A stretch of DNA of 64,000 nucleotides, taken from contig NZ_MZMU01000018.1 in assembly GCF_004123835.1 (NCBI RefSeq), positions 310,001 through 374,000 of the forward strand. Reading direction: 5' to 3'. The notes under the pieces are model-generated. The model did not search any database, was not told the origin of the DNA, and was given only the letters and a program-made list of their open reading frames with translations. A program made the position numbers and the translations under genes. Source of the stretch: Rhizobium leguminosarum (lineage in GTDB: Bacteria; Pseudomonadota; Alphaproteobacteria; Rhizobiales; Rhizobiaceae). Positions 25,428 through 33,902 of the stretch are shown in pieces (the first letter of the stretch is position 1; every line of letters begins with the position of its first letter).

Positions 25428-27389
25428 TTAAAACTCTTCCCAGTCGCCGGCCAATGCCGCATTCCCGTTCGTCTGGAACGACTTGCCCACTTTGGCAATC
25501 ATCTGGCGCGCCGGCGAGGGCGCCGGTTGAGCATGGGGCGCCGCGGTTGCGGGCTGCGATGTGCGCTTCGGTGCCACCACTCCGCCAATGTTGAACTGGC
25601 CCAGAAGCTGGAACAGCGCGTCGGCTTCCTTGGCGAGGTTGTGGGCGGCCGCTGTGGCTTCTTCCACCATGGCGGCGTTCTGTTGTGTGCCCTGATCCAT
25701 CCTGTTGACGGCGGTATTGATTTCTTTCAGCCCCGTCGCCTGCTCTTGCGAAGCGCCGACGATGGCCCCCACATTGCCGTCGACCTGCTGCACCTGCTCG
25801 GCAATCTCCTTCAGCGCCTTTCCGGTCTCGCCAACCAGGGCCACACCGCTTTTGACGTGGCCGTTCGAAGCATTGATGAGTTCCTTGATTTCTTTTGCCG
25901 CCTTGGCGGAGCGTTGCGCCAGTTCACGCACTTCCTGAGCCACGACCGCAAAGCCCTTGCCTGCCTCGCCGGCACGGGCGGCTTCGACGCCGGCATTGAG
26001 CGCCAGCAGATTGGTCTGGAACGCGATTTCATCGATGACGCCGATGATGCTGCCGATTTCGGTGGCGGAGGATTCGATCTTGCCCATGGCATCGACCGCA
26101 TCCCGAACGACGCTGCCCGAGCGCTCGGCACTGTCCTTCGTCTTGCGAACGAGCTGGCCGGCTTCCTGAGCCTTGTTGCTCGAGTCGGCAACGGTGGTCG
26201 TAATCTCTTCCAGGGCAGCGGCAGTTTCCTCGACCGAGGCTGCCTGCTGTTCGGTCCGCTTGGCGAGATCGTCCGAGGCGGAGCGGATCTCCTGTGCACC
26301 GGCCGCGATGGCGCTGGCGTTCTGCGCAACCTTCTGCATGGCGGCACGGAGCTTTTCGACCGCAGAATTAAAGTCGGCGCGGAGCTTTTCCAAGGACGGA
26401 ATGAACGGAGTGCCGATCTGCTGTGTAAGGTCGCCGTCAGCCAGCGCCTGCAGCGCATCGCCAAGCTGGCCGACAGCCTTGTCCGTCTGCTCGGCAAGGG
26501 TGCGGCGTTCATCGGCATCCTGCTCGAGCCGATGCCGCTCCGACACGGCTCTCTTGGCCTCCGCGTCAGCTTCTTGTTCGGCCTTCGCCGAAATTGCGTC
26601 GCGCAGCCCGGCGACGGCCCGTGCGAGTTTCCCGATCTCGTCGCCCCGCGCTTCGAGGCGGCGATCGCCGTTAAGATTGCCGTCTGCCATCGCTTTCAGC
26701 GAAAGCTGAAGTTTCGCCAGCGGGCCGACGATCGTGCGTGCGGTCACAGCGGCGGCAACGAGTGAAAGAACAGCCGCGATGCCAAGCGCGGTCAGGGCCA
26801 ACGGCTTGAAGCCGCTTGCCGTGCTGCGAACCTCGCCGCCAATCGATTTGTTCAGCGCTTCCTGATAGTCGATGAATTTGTTGATGGCGCCAAGCCAGGC
26901 AACGAAGGCCGGTCGAGCCTGTTCGAGCAGGATCTTGCGGGCGGCTTCGCCGTCGCCCTTCTCCTGCAGTGCAATGATCTGGGCGACCAATGGATTGGTC
27001 TTCGCCTGGATGTCTGCAATCTCACCGAGAATGGTCTTTTCCTGTTCCGTCGCGCCGGCCGGAGATGCAACCATATCCGCCATGCGCTTTTCATTCTCGG
27101 CGTAGGAGGCCGCAAGCTTTTCGATCAATGCCTCGGCGGCCTTCCGTTCATCGGGAGACGTCACCAGAGTGACGTCGCGGATGGCAATCGCCCGATCATG
27201 CACGCTGCCGCGATAGTTGATGGCAAACCGCTGCTTCACGCTATTGACGTCGTTGATGGTTCCAAGCTTATCGTTGATCTGCGCTACTTTTCCCGTCGAA
27301 TAGATGGTCAGGCCGACCATCAGCAAAAGGAGAACGCTGAAGCCAAGCGCCAGGCGGGCCACAACCCCGAAACTCATGATATTCTTCAT
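25428..27389 (-). CDS. Methyl-accepting chemotaxis protein with CheR-docking tail
   Basis: A 653-residue transmembrane chemoreceptor: helix 1 at about 11-30, periplasmic four-helix-bundle sensor to about 190, helix 2 at about 190-215, HAMP region, then a long cytoplasmic signalling coiled coil with the conserved tip EIAFQTNLLALNAGVEAARA. The C-terminus is DWEEF (649-653), close to the NWETF pentapeptide that tethers CheR/CheB in enteric receptors. The ATG at 27389 has AGGGGAG 8 bases upstream; the GTG two codons earlier is too close to that site. The ligand is unknown; being next to mctP does not prove a carboxylate ligand. Confidence 0.93.
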   Translation of the reverse strand: MKNIMSFGVVARLALGFSVLLLLMVGLTIYSTGKVAQINDKLGTINDVNSVKQRFAINYRGSVHDRAIAIRDVTLVTSPDERKAAEALIEKLAASYAENEKRMADMVASPAGATEQEKTILGEIADIQAKTNPLVAQIIALQEKGDGEAARKILLEQARPAFVAWLGAINKFIDYQEALNKSIGGEVRSTASGFKPLALTALGIAAVLSLVAAAVTARTIVGPLAKLQLSLKAMADGNLNGDRRLEARGDEIGKLARAVAGLRDAISAKAEQEADAEAKRAVSERHRLEQDADERRTLAEQTDKAVGQLGDALQALADGDLTQQIGTPFIPSLEKLRADFNSAVEKLRAAMQKVAQNASAIAAGAQEIRSASDDLAKRTEQQAASVEETAAALEEITTTVADSSNKAQEAGQLVRKTKDSAERSGSVVRDAVDAMGKIESSATEIGSIIGVIDEIAFQTNLLALNAGVEAARAGEAGKGFAVVAQEVRELAQRSAKAAKEIKELINASNGHVKSGVALVGETGKALKEIAEQVQQVDGNVGAIVGASQEQATGLKEINTAVNRMDQGTQQNAAMVEEATAAAHNLAKEADALFQLLGQFNIGGVVAPKRTSQPATAAPHAQPAPSPARQMIAKVGKSFQTNGNAALAGDWEEF

Positions 27390-27915
27390 ATGCACTCTCC
27401 CCTCGCGGTGAGGTTTGTTGGAAGGATGTCTCGGCAGCCAGGATTGCTCGTCATATCTCGTTTAAATGCAGAACCTCGGTGTCTCCGAGTGCATCCGACA
27501 GGCACCCCTGTGCCCGGAATCGCGCTTGAGATACGGGACATCCGTCAAAGCAATAAAAGCCGATTTCATGCAAAATTCGGGTGCCTGACCCGCCATCATG
27601 GCGGAGGTGACGGTCCTCAAGACCGTCGTCCCGATATCTAAAAAAAATTAGAGGAATATATTTTAGAGAGTGTAAACGGAGCCGGCGGCGCATGCTATAT
27701 CGCCATATTTGGATAGCATTTGCGCTTTTCGGACGGACAATTTGAGGAGCGCTCTCCCGGTGGTTGCGAAATCCTCGGACTCCCCTGCGCAACAAGGCTT
27801 TGCGGCTTGCCTGCGACTACCCGACGCCGTCCTGGCATCGGTAGTGATTTGCTGAAAGGTCTCGGCAATCGGCATGAATTGCAGCTGCGGTGCCGGAGCG
27901 CTGGCGCTTCCGGCT
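27390..27915. other. 526-bp gene-free region with hairpins and an AT-rich block
   Basis: No convincing gene on either strand. It holds the chemoreceptor promoter side and the 3' side of the sulfur operon. Two tandem stems are visible: CCGCCAT/ATGGCGG (27590-27604) and GACGGTC/GACCGTC with loop CTCAA (27609-27627). Next to them lies an AT-rich stretch (about 27637-27672). Short open frames here lack ribosome sites and read as spurious. Confidence 0.6.
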
Positions 27916-28986
27916 TTAGCCGCGTAGCAGCGGAAGAAGCTGATCGCCCTGCCGCTTGATTTCGGAGAGATACGGCGTGTCGGACAGCACGAAGTGGGTG
28001 ATGCCGAGATCCTGGTATTTGCGCAGCGAGCGGGCGACGTCTTCCGCCGAACCGACCAGCCACGTGGTGCCGGCACCGCCGCCGCCGAATTTGCCCGGCG
28101 CTGTATAGAGGTTGTCGTCGAGGACGTCGCCGCGCTCATGCAGCTCGAGCAACCGCTGCTGGCCGACAGCGAGCACGCGCTGGTGATCGTGCCAGCCGGT
28201 GCCCTTGCTTCTCGCCATCTCGGCGACCTTCGCCTCGGCATCGGCCCAGGCCTGTTCGGTGGTGTCCCGGACCAGCGTCGTTATCCGCAGGCCGAACTCC
28301 AGCGGCGGGAGGTTGCGGTCCAGCTCCCTGCTCAGCGCCTTGAGCCGCGCGATACGTTCGCGGACACCGTCGAGCGGCTCGCCCCAGAAGAGCTGGACAT
28401 CGGCCTCGGTGGCGGCCACCCGTTCGGCCGCCTCCGAGGCACCGCCAAAATAGAATTTGGGGTGCCGACGCTCGCCGCGGACCTGGATGCGCGGCACCAC
28501 GGTGGATTCGGCAACACGGAAGTGCTCGCCCGCGGAGGTGACATTGTCTTCGGTCCATAGTCTGCGGACCAGCCGCATGAACTCCTTGGTGCGGCCGTAG
28601 CGATGCGCTTGATCGCCCTCGCTGTCGCCGTAAGCAGCAAGGTTGTCCTTGCCCGACACGATGTTGATCCGCACCCTGCCGCCCGTCAGGTGGTCCAGCG
28701 TCGCCGCCGCGGAAGCGAAGTTTGCCGGTCGCCAATAGCCTGGACGGATTGCAATGAGCGGTTCAAAGGTGGTCGTCCGGGCGGCGAGCGAGGCTGCGAC
28801 GGTGAAGGTGTCGGGACGGCCCCAACCGGTGCCGATGAGCGCACCCTTCCAGCCGTGCTCCTCGAGCGCCCTTGCGTGGCTGGTCAGCGTATCCAGGCTG
28901 TTGTGGTTCTCGACGGCGGAATCGCCGCGATGACCGGCTTTGACGTCGTTGGGAATATACCAGAGAAATTCGGAATTATTGCTCAT
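27916..28986 (-). CDS. LLM-class FMN-dependent monooxygenase, SsuD-like
   Basis: A 356-residue luciferase-like monooxygenase of the alkanesulfonate (SsuD) type: opening MSNNSEFLWYIPND, core INIVSGKDNLAAYGDSEGDQ with the flavin/substrate loop, and C-terminal ITHFVLSDTPYLSEI. Family role: cleavage of a C-S bond with reduced FMN and oxygen to give sulfite. Last gene of the operon from 33140 that also encodes an SsuABC-type importer. The start was set by family alignment; the ribosome site is weak, so it may depend on read-through from the gene 59 bp upstream. No flavin reductase gene is in the cluster. Confidence 0.88.
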   Translation of the reverse strand: MSNNSEFLWYIPNDVKAGHRGDSAVENHNSLDTLTSHARALEEHGWKGALIGTGWGRPDTFTVAASLAARTTTFEPLIAIRPGYWRPANFASAAATLDHLTGGRVRINIVSGKDNLAAYGDSEGDQAHRYGRTKEFMRLVRRLWTEDNVTSAGEHFRVAESTVVPRIQVRGERRHPKFYFGGASEAAERVAATEADVQLFWGEPLDGVRERIARLKALSRELDRNLPPLEFGLRITTLVRDTTEQAWADAEAKVAEMARSKGTGWHDHQRVLAVGQQRLLELHERGDVLDDNLYTAPGKFGGGGAGTTWLVGSAEDVARSLRKYQDLGITHFVLSDTPYLSEIKRQGDQLLPLLRG

Positions 28987-29045
28987 GCGATGCTGCAGTT
29001 CTGTGTGATTGGAACAAGGAAACCAGGGGGAAGCCCCCTGGGAAA

Positions 29046-30422
29046 TCATACGGCCGCCTGCACCTTCTGCTGCTGCCCTGCCTGAAGCGCAAAGCCATTC
29101 GGCGGGCGCTGAAGGCCCAAATTCTCCCGCAGCGTCGTGCCTTCATATTCGTGCCGGAACAGGCCGCGCTTGCGCAGGATCGGGACGACCTGGTCGACGA
29201 AATCGGTCAGAGCGGTGGGCAGGATCGGCGGCATGATGTTGAAGGCGTCGGCAGCACCGTTCTCGAACCAGCTCTGCATCGCATCGGCGATCTGCTCTGG
29301 CGTTCCCACAACCGTCCGATGGCCGCGAGCGGTGGCAACCGCCAGATAGAACTGACGCAGCGTCAGATTGTTGCGCAACACCAGGTCGGAAACCAGCTTG
29401 AGACGGCTTTTGTTGAGTTCGGTATTTTCTGGCAGGGGAGGGGCAGGATCATCCAGCGAGTAGCCGGAAAGGTCGACGCCCTTGTAATGGCGGGCGAGGA
29501 TATTCCAGGCAATGGAGGGATGAACCAGCGACTGGATATAGTCGTAGTTCGCCTGGGCTTCTGCTTCCGTCCCGCCGAGAACGGGGAATATGCCGGGACT
29601 GATCAGCAGTTCGTCCGGCCGGCGTCCGTAGCGGGCCAGCCGCCCTTTGACGTCGGAATAGAATTCTTGCGCATCCTCGAAGGTCTGGTTGGCGGTAAAG
29701 ATCATCTCAGCCGTACGGGCGGCAAGTTCGCGCCCCGGCTCCGATGCACCGGCCTGCACGATAACAGGATAGCCCTGAACCGGACGGCCGACGTTGAGCG
29801 GACCGGCCACCGAGAAGAATTTGCCCTTGTGATCGACAAGGTGCACCTTGTCCGGGTCGAGATAGACCCCGCTTTCCTTTTCGCGGATGAAGGCATCGTC
29901 CTCGTAGGAATCCCACAGGCCCTTCACCAGGTCGACGAATTCCTCGGCCCGCTCATAACGATCGGCATGGGCGGGATGGCCTGCGATTGAAAAATTCTTC
30001 GAAACATCCGCACCTGTCGTGACGACGTTCCATGCCGCGCGACCCTTGGAGATATAGTCCAGCGACGCGAACCTGCGGGCGAGAAGGTAGGGGTCCTCGT
30101 AGGTCGTCGATGCGGTGGCGACGAAGCCGATATGTTTGGTCACCTGGGAGAGGGCGGCCCAGAGGGTCAGGGGTTCGAAATGCGCGCCCTGGGCGGTGCG
30201 GCGAAGTGCTTCCGGGTCCTTGGCACGGTCCCATCCCGCGGGGCTGTCGGCGACGAAGACGAGATCGAATTTGCCGCGTTCGGCGGTCTGTGCGAGGTCG
30301 CGGTAGTGATCGATATTGAGACCTGCATCGGCTTGCGCCTCGGGATGGCGCCAGGCGGCGATATGATGGCCCGTCGCCATGATGAACGCGCCAAGCCGCA
30401 TTTGCCGTTTCGATGTGCTCAT
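29046..30422 (-). CDS. LLM-class FMN-dependent monooxygenase, NtaA/SnaA/DszA-like
   Basis: A 458-residue luciferase-like enzyme of the NtaA/SnaA/DszA group (nitrilotriacetate, pristinamycin or dibenzothiophene-sulfone monooxygenases and organosulfur relatives). Motifs GKFDLVFVADSPAGWD, ASTTYEDPYLLARRFASLD and SKGRAAWNVVTTGADVSKNF are typical. GGAGATAA lies 7 bases before the ATG. It sits 37 bp downstream of the ATPase gene of a sulfonate-type importer and before an SsuD-like gene, so an organosulfur substrate such as a sulfone, sulfonate or thioether is likely. It needs reduced flavin from a reductase encoded elsewhere. Confidence 0.88.
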   Translation of the reverse strand: MSTSKRQMRLGAFIMATGHHIAAWRHPEAQADAGLNIDHYRDLAQTAERGKFDLVFVADSPAGWDRAKDPEALRRTAQGAHFEPLTLWAALSQVTKHIGFVATASTTYEDPYLLARRFASLDYISKGRAAWNVVTTGADVSKNFSIAGHPAHADRYERAEEFVDLVKGLWDSYEDDAFIREKESGVYLDPDKVHLVDHKGKFFSVAGPLNVGRPVQGYPVIVQAGASEPGRELAARTAEMIFTANQTFEDAQEFYSDVKGRLARYGRRPDELLISPGIFPVLGGTEAEAQANYDYIQSLVHPSIAWNILARHYKGVDLSGYSLDDPAPPLPENTELNKSRLKLVSDLVLRNNLTLRQFYLAVATARGHRTVVGTPEQIADAMQSWFENGAADAFNIMPPILPTALTDFVDQVVPILRKRGLFRHEYEGTTLRENLGLQRPPNGFALQAGQQQKVQAAV

Positions 30423-30459
30423 TGGCTTATCTCCAGATCAAATTAAGCTGTTGCTGATG

Positions 30460-31206
30460 TCAGGCGGCCTTGCCCGGAAGCTCGACCCCGAGCCGGCTGA
30501 GGAGATGGATTCGGAATTGCGCAAAGCGCGGATCGCCGTGATCGCGCGGCGTCGGCAGATCGATCTTGAGATCCTCGATGAGGCGCCCTTCGTCGAGAAC
30601 CAATATGCGGTCGGCCAGCGAAATCGCCTCGTCGACGTCGTGGGTGACGAGCAGTACGGCAGGACGGTGTCTTGCACACAACTCCCGCAGCAGATCGTGC
30701 ATTTTCAGCCGGGTCAGCGCGTCGAGCGCGCCGAACGGCTCATCGGCGAGAAGCAGGGCCGGCTCGCGCACCAGCGAACGGGCAAGAGCGACCCTCTGCT
30801 GCTCACCGCCCGAAAGCTGGTTCGGCCACGCCGTTTCCCGGCCTGCAAGTCCTACCTCCGCCAAAGCCTTGCGTCCGGCTTCCTGGCCGGAAGGTCCACG
30901 TAGGCCGAGCGTGACGTTCTGGATGACGGTACGCCACGGCAGCAGGCGGGCGTCCTGGAAAACCACCGAAAGGCTCTCCGGCGTCTCGAGGGTGCCGGTT
31001 CCCTCGACACCATGATCGAGACCGGCAAGAGCCTTGAGGAACGTGCTTTTGCCGGAGCCACTGCGGCCGAGCAGGGCGACGAACTCGCCTTCCTCGATAT
31101 CGAGATCGACGCCGTCGAGGATCGTCTTCGTCGCAAACCAGCGTGCGAGATTTCGCACGTGGACGGCCTTGGTTTCGGGCTTCAGTTTGCCAGGGTGCGG
31201 CGCCAT
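30460..31206 (-). CDS. Sulfonate/taurine-type ABC transporter ATPase (SsuB/TauB-like)
   Basis: A 248-residue ATPase with Walker A GRSGSGKST, signature LSGGEQQRV, Walker B LLLADEPFGALDALTR and switch histidine in LLVTHDVDEA. The FGALDALTR form and FQDARLLPW motif mark the nitrate/sulfonate/taurine class. Its start overlaps the permease gene by 25 bases. It energises that permease for import of organosulfur compounds used by the two monooxygenases downstream. Confidence 0.92.
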   Translation of the reverse strand: MAPHPGKLKPETKAVHVRNLARWFATKTILDGVDLDIEEGEFVALLGRSGSGKSTFLKALAGLDHGVEGTGTLETPESLSVVFQDARLLPWRTVIQNVTLGLRGPSGQEAGRKALAEVGLAGRETAWPNQLSGGEQQRVALARSLVREPALLLADEPFGALDALTRLKMHDLLRELCARHRPAVLLVTHDVDEAISLADRILVLDEGRLIEDLKIDLPTPRDHGDPRFAQFRIHLLSRLGVELPGKAA

Positions 31207-32081
31207 GAGAGGATCCTCCGTTCAAGCAGGCGGACGAGACCGTCCGAGACGAGACCCAGCAGCACATAGACCACCAGGCCGACGAGAATGACGTCGGTCT
31301 GCCCGTAGTTGCGGGCAAGATCGATCATGTAACCGAGGCCGCTGGTGGCGTTGATCTGCTCGACCACGACAAGAGAAACCCAGCAGAGGGTGACGGCAAA
31401 CCGCAGACCCAGAAGGAAACCTGGCAGGGCGCCGGGCAGCACCACCTGAAGGATGAAGTCCTTCTGGCTCATCCGTAGGGTCTCGGCCAGTTCGACATAA
31501 CGGCTGTCGATGCTGCGGAGCGCATTGTGGGTGTGGATGTAAATCGGCACGATCACGGCAAGCGCGATGGTCGTAACCTTCATGCTCTCGCCGATGCCGA
31601 ACCACAGGATCAGCAAGGGGATCAGGGCCAGCGTCGGGATCGCGCGTTTGATCTGCACAGGGCCATCGATCAGGGCTTCGCCGATCCGGGAAAGGCCGGC
31701 GACAACCGCCAGGATCGTGCCGATCATCAATCCGATGCTAAGGCCGAGCAGGGCGCGCGTCGCCGACGTCACGAAATTGTCCTGCAGGCGACCTTGCTCT
31801 ACGAGCCTTACGAAAGCCTCGATGACAGTCCACGGCGCCGACAGGATGCGCGGGTCGATCCATCCCAATGCCGAACCGACGACCCAGGTCAGGACAAGCA
31901 ATAGCGGCCCGATCTGCAACCCGAAAGGGATCGCGGGTCCGGGACCCAGCCTGCGTCGGGCGCGGGGGCCAGCAGAGCCGGCCGAGCCAACCGGCCTTGT
32001 CGCGCGTGAACCTGCATGTGCGATTCTCCCGCTTGATGTCAGGGATAGTTTCGCCTCATCTGCATCCCAAGTGGTTGCCAT
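31182..32081 (-). CDS. Sulfonate/taurine-type ABC transporter permease (SsuC/TauC-like)
   Basis: A 299-residue inner-membrane permease with about six helices and the cytoplasmic loop ELAETLRMSQKDFILQVVLPGALPG. The first 50 residues are a polar Ala/Arg/Pro-rich extension before helix 1, longer than usual; the start could be further in. Operon position between binding protein and ATPase supports the role. The gene overlaps the ATPase gene by 25 bases. Confidence 0.9.
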   Translation of the reverse strand: MATTWDADEAKLSLTSSGRIAHAGSRATRPVGSAGSAGPRARRRLGPGPAIPFGLQIGPLLLVLTWVVGSALGWIDPRILSAPWTVIEAFVRLVEQGRLQDNFVTSATRALLGLSIGLMIGTILAVVAGLSRIGEALIDGPVQIKRAIPTLALIPLLILWFGIGESMKVTTIALAVIVPIYIHTHNALRSIDSRYVELAETLRMSQKDFILQVVLPGALPGFLLGLRFAVTLCWVSLVVVEQINATSGLGYMIDLARNYGQTDVILVGLVVYVLLGLVSDGLVRLLERRILSWRRTLAN

Positions 32082-32114
32082 GCTTCAAATCTCCTCTCCG
32101 AAGGGTGTCGAGCG

Positions 32115-33140
32115 TTACTGGCTCTTGGCCAAAGCCGCGGCGCCGAGCTTTTCGAAGCGATTGTCGAAAAGCTGTTCAACATTGAAAGACTTGTAGCCGA
32201 GCTCGTCCGCCAGCAGATTGATGGTTTCCTGGTGGCGCTTCTTCACTTCGCTCCAACCGGCGGGAACGATCTGTTCGCCGGTCAGCTTGACGAGAAATTC
32301 CCCGTCCTCCTGGCTGAGGCCCTGCTGACCGACGTAATATTCCTTGATCCAGAGGTCCGGATTGCGGTTCACCCATTCGGTGGCGCGTGCCCAGAGGCCG
32401 ACATATTCGGCGAGAGCTGCCGCCTTGGCGGGGTCGTCCAGAACCCATTGCGGCGCATAAAGATGGCTCGGATCGTCGCGCAGGCCATGCTCGACGAGGG
32501 TTGCGCCATCAGGCCCGTATTGGGTGATGTAGCGCCTGATGTAGACGCCGCCGAGCGGCGCGATGTCGACCTGCTTGCTCGCCAATGCCTTCGGATAGAC
32601 GTCGCTGGTGCTTGGCAGTTCTACCAGGGTGACGTCGCTGCTCTTCAGACCTGCCGCGTGCAGCGCGCGCAGAACGAGCGTGCCCTGGGCCTGCCCCGGG
32701 CTGAAGGCGATGCGTTTGCCGCGGAAATCCGCCAGCGTCTTGACGGCCGCGCCTGGTGCGATGCCGAAGCGGTAGATGGGATTGGCGATCGGATCACGGC
32801 GTTCGCGATAGGCGATGTTGCGGACGGGCAGGTTATTCCAATTGGCGAAGATGGAGGGGATCTCGGCTACCGACCCGACATCGAGCGCATGGGCGCGGAA
32901 AGCTTCCGAAGTCTGCGGCCCGCCGCTGATATTGGCCCATTTGACTTCGAAACTGAGCTCCTTGCCGAGGCCGGACACTTCGAGAGCTTTCTGGGTGACC
33001 GGATCGCCGATCGTCAGCACCGTGCCTGGCGGCACCTTAGGAAGCAGCGGAGCCTCTGCCTGAGCCGCCGCCGGACCGTGAATGGCACTGAGACCAAGCA
33101 GACTGAACAACGCAATTTTGAATGTCTTTGCCAATGTCAT
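32115..33140 (-). CDS. Sulfonate/nitrate-type ABC transporter substrate-binding protein (SsuA-like)
   Basis: A 341-residue periplasmic protein of the NMT1/SsuA group. Signal peptide MTLAKTFKIALFSLLGLSAIHG ends with AAAQA near residue 27. The mature protein has the class pattern LTIGDPVTQKALEV, then the SGGPQTSEAFRAHALDVGS block, with FRGKRIAFSPGQAQG as second-lobe ligand loop. First gene of the operon reaching to 27916. The ATG at 33140 gives a proper signal peptide; the upstream in-frame start (33200) would mask it. Confidence 0.9.
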   Translation of the reverse strand: MTLAKTFKIALFSLLGLSAIHGPAAAQAEAPLLPKVPPGTVLTIGDPVTQKALEVSGLGKELSFEVKWANISGGPQTSEAFRAHALDVGSVAEIPSIFANWNNLPVRNIAYRERRDPIANPIYRFGIAPGAAVKTLADFRGKRIAFSPGQAQGTLVLRALHAAGLKSSDVTLVELPSTSDVYPKALASKQVDIAPLGGVYIRRYITQYGPDGATLVEHGLRDDPSHLYAPQWVLDDPAKAAALAEYVGLWARATEWVNRNPDLWIKEYYVGQQGLSQEDGEFLVKLTGEQIVPAGWSEVKKRHQETINLLADELGYKSFNVEQLFDNRFEKLGAAALAKSQ

Positions 33141-33206
33141 CGTCGATCTTCCCGTTTCGGATTGTTGTTTGCAGGAGCGATGCACGGTAAGATGGAACAT
33201 AATCTA

Positions 33207-33227
33207 CTAAATCGATAGACTATTTAG
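33207..33227. promoter_or_regulatory. Inverted repeat upstream of the sulfur operon
   Basis: CTAAAT at 33207-33212 and ATTTAG at 33222-33227, 67 bp before the binding-protein start, in an AT-rich stretch. Possible activator site for a sulfur-starvation regulator; assignment is inference. Confidence 0.35.
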
Positions 33228-33329
33228 TTTAATGAAAGTGGCGCTGAGGGAAAATTGTCCTCAAAAGTCGGGTAACCGAAACGATCGCATCCGGCGCCTT
33301 CACAGGATGGTCGCGTTTAGCAGGCATGA

Positions 33330-33364
33330 AAAAAGCGCCTGGGACGTTCGTCCGCGGGCGCTTT
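33330..33364 (-). terminator. Intrinsic terminator of the 37607-33469 operon
   Basis: On the minus strand the stem AAGCGCC/GGCGCTT encloses an inner GGACG/CGTCC stem and is followed directly by TTTTTT: a classic Rho-independent terminator, 105 bp after the last gene of the sugar-importer operon. Confidence 0.85.
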
Positions 33365-33468
33365 CCGGGTCTTTGTTCAAACCCCTACTTTTGTTTAGGG
33401 CCGGGCAGCGGACCGCAGCGACCGCCCTTCAGACGCCAAGCCGTCGCGGACGTCGGGATCGCCTGATG

Positions 33469-33807
33469 TCAGGCAATATGCGGTGCATATTCGTTGGCCG
33501 CGAATACGTGATGGTGCACCTTGCCGGTAAAGAGCTGCAGGAGTTCGCCGGTGACCTCGCGGCTCTGCGACCGCACATCGGAGAGAAGTGCCGCGTTCAC
33601 CGCATCCATATCGGGATAACGAATGGCGAGCGCCATGGCATAGATCGGGGCGCCTTCGTCGCGCTCCATTCCATCCAGCACCCGGATTTCCTCGGCGCCC
33701 GGAAATTTCGTCCAGAGAGGGACGAGCCGCTGCCGCACGAATTCGCGGAATTCCCCTTCTTTACCGGGATGGATTTCGCCTTCAAACAAAGCATAACGAA
33801 TGATCAT
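33469..33807 (-). CDS. Small dimeric alpha/beta-barrel protein (EthD/mutarotase-like)
   Basis: A 112-residue protein starting MIIRYALFEGEIHPG with the beta-alpha-beta-beta pattern of the dimeric ferredoxin-like barrel superfamily (EthD, ABM, sugar mutarotases). A histidine cluster GKVHHHVFAANEY lies near the C-terminus. It is the last gene of the CUT2 importer operon, 95 bp after the binding protein and just before the terminator. By analogy with RhaM/EthD it could epimerise or oxidise the imported sugar acid, but no function can be assigned. Confidence 0.65.
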   Translation of the reverse strand: MIIRYALFEGEIHPGKEGEFREFVRQRLVPLWTKFPGAEEIRVLDGMERDEGAPIYAMALAIRYPDMDAVNAALLSDVRSQSREVTGELLQLFTGKVHHHVFAANEYAPHIA

Positions 33808-33902
33808 AGGGTCTCTTTTCCAAAACTCACCGGAGCTGGATCAATGGTGGTGTGTTGTCGTAAGATCGGGGCGTATCGGTCGATACGCCCCGATTGGGAG
33901 GG

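Larger units (their letters stand above)
33141..33468. other. 328-bp gene-free region: sulfur-operon promoter and terminator of the sugar-importer operon
   Basis: The right part holds a strong intrinsic terminator (33330-33364). The left part (33141-33240) is AT-rich and should hold the promoter of the sulfur operon, with a dyad at 33207-33227. No gene is evident. Confidence 0.6.

Noticed and set aside
27451..27795. 114-codon minus-strand frame in the gap after the chemoreceptor
   Set aside because: No ribosome site, composition unlike the neighbours, and it contains the two hairpins; judged spurious.
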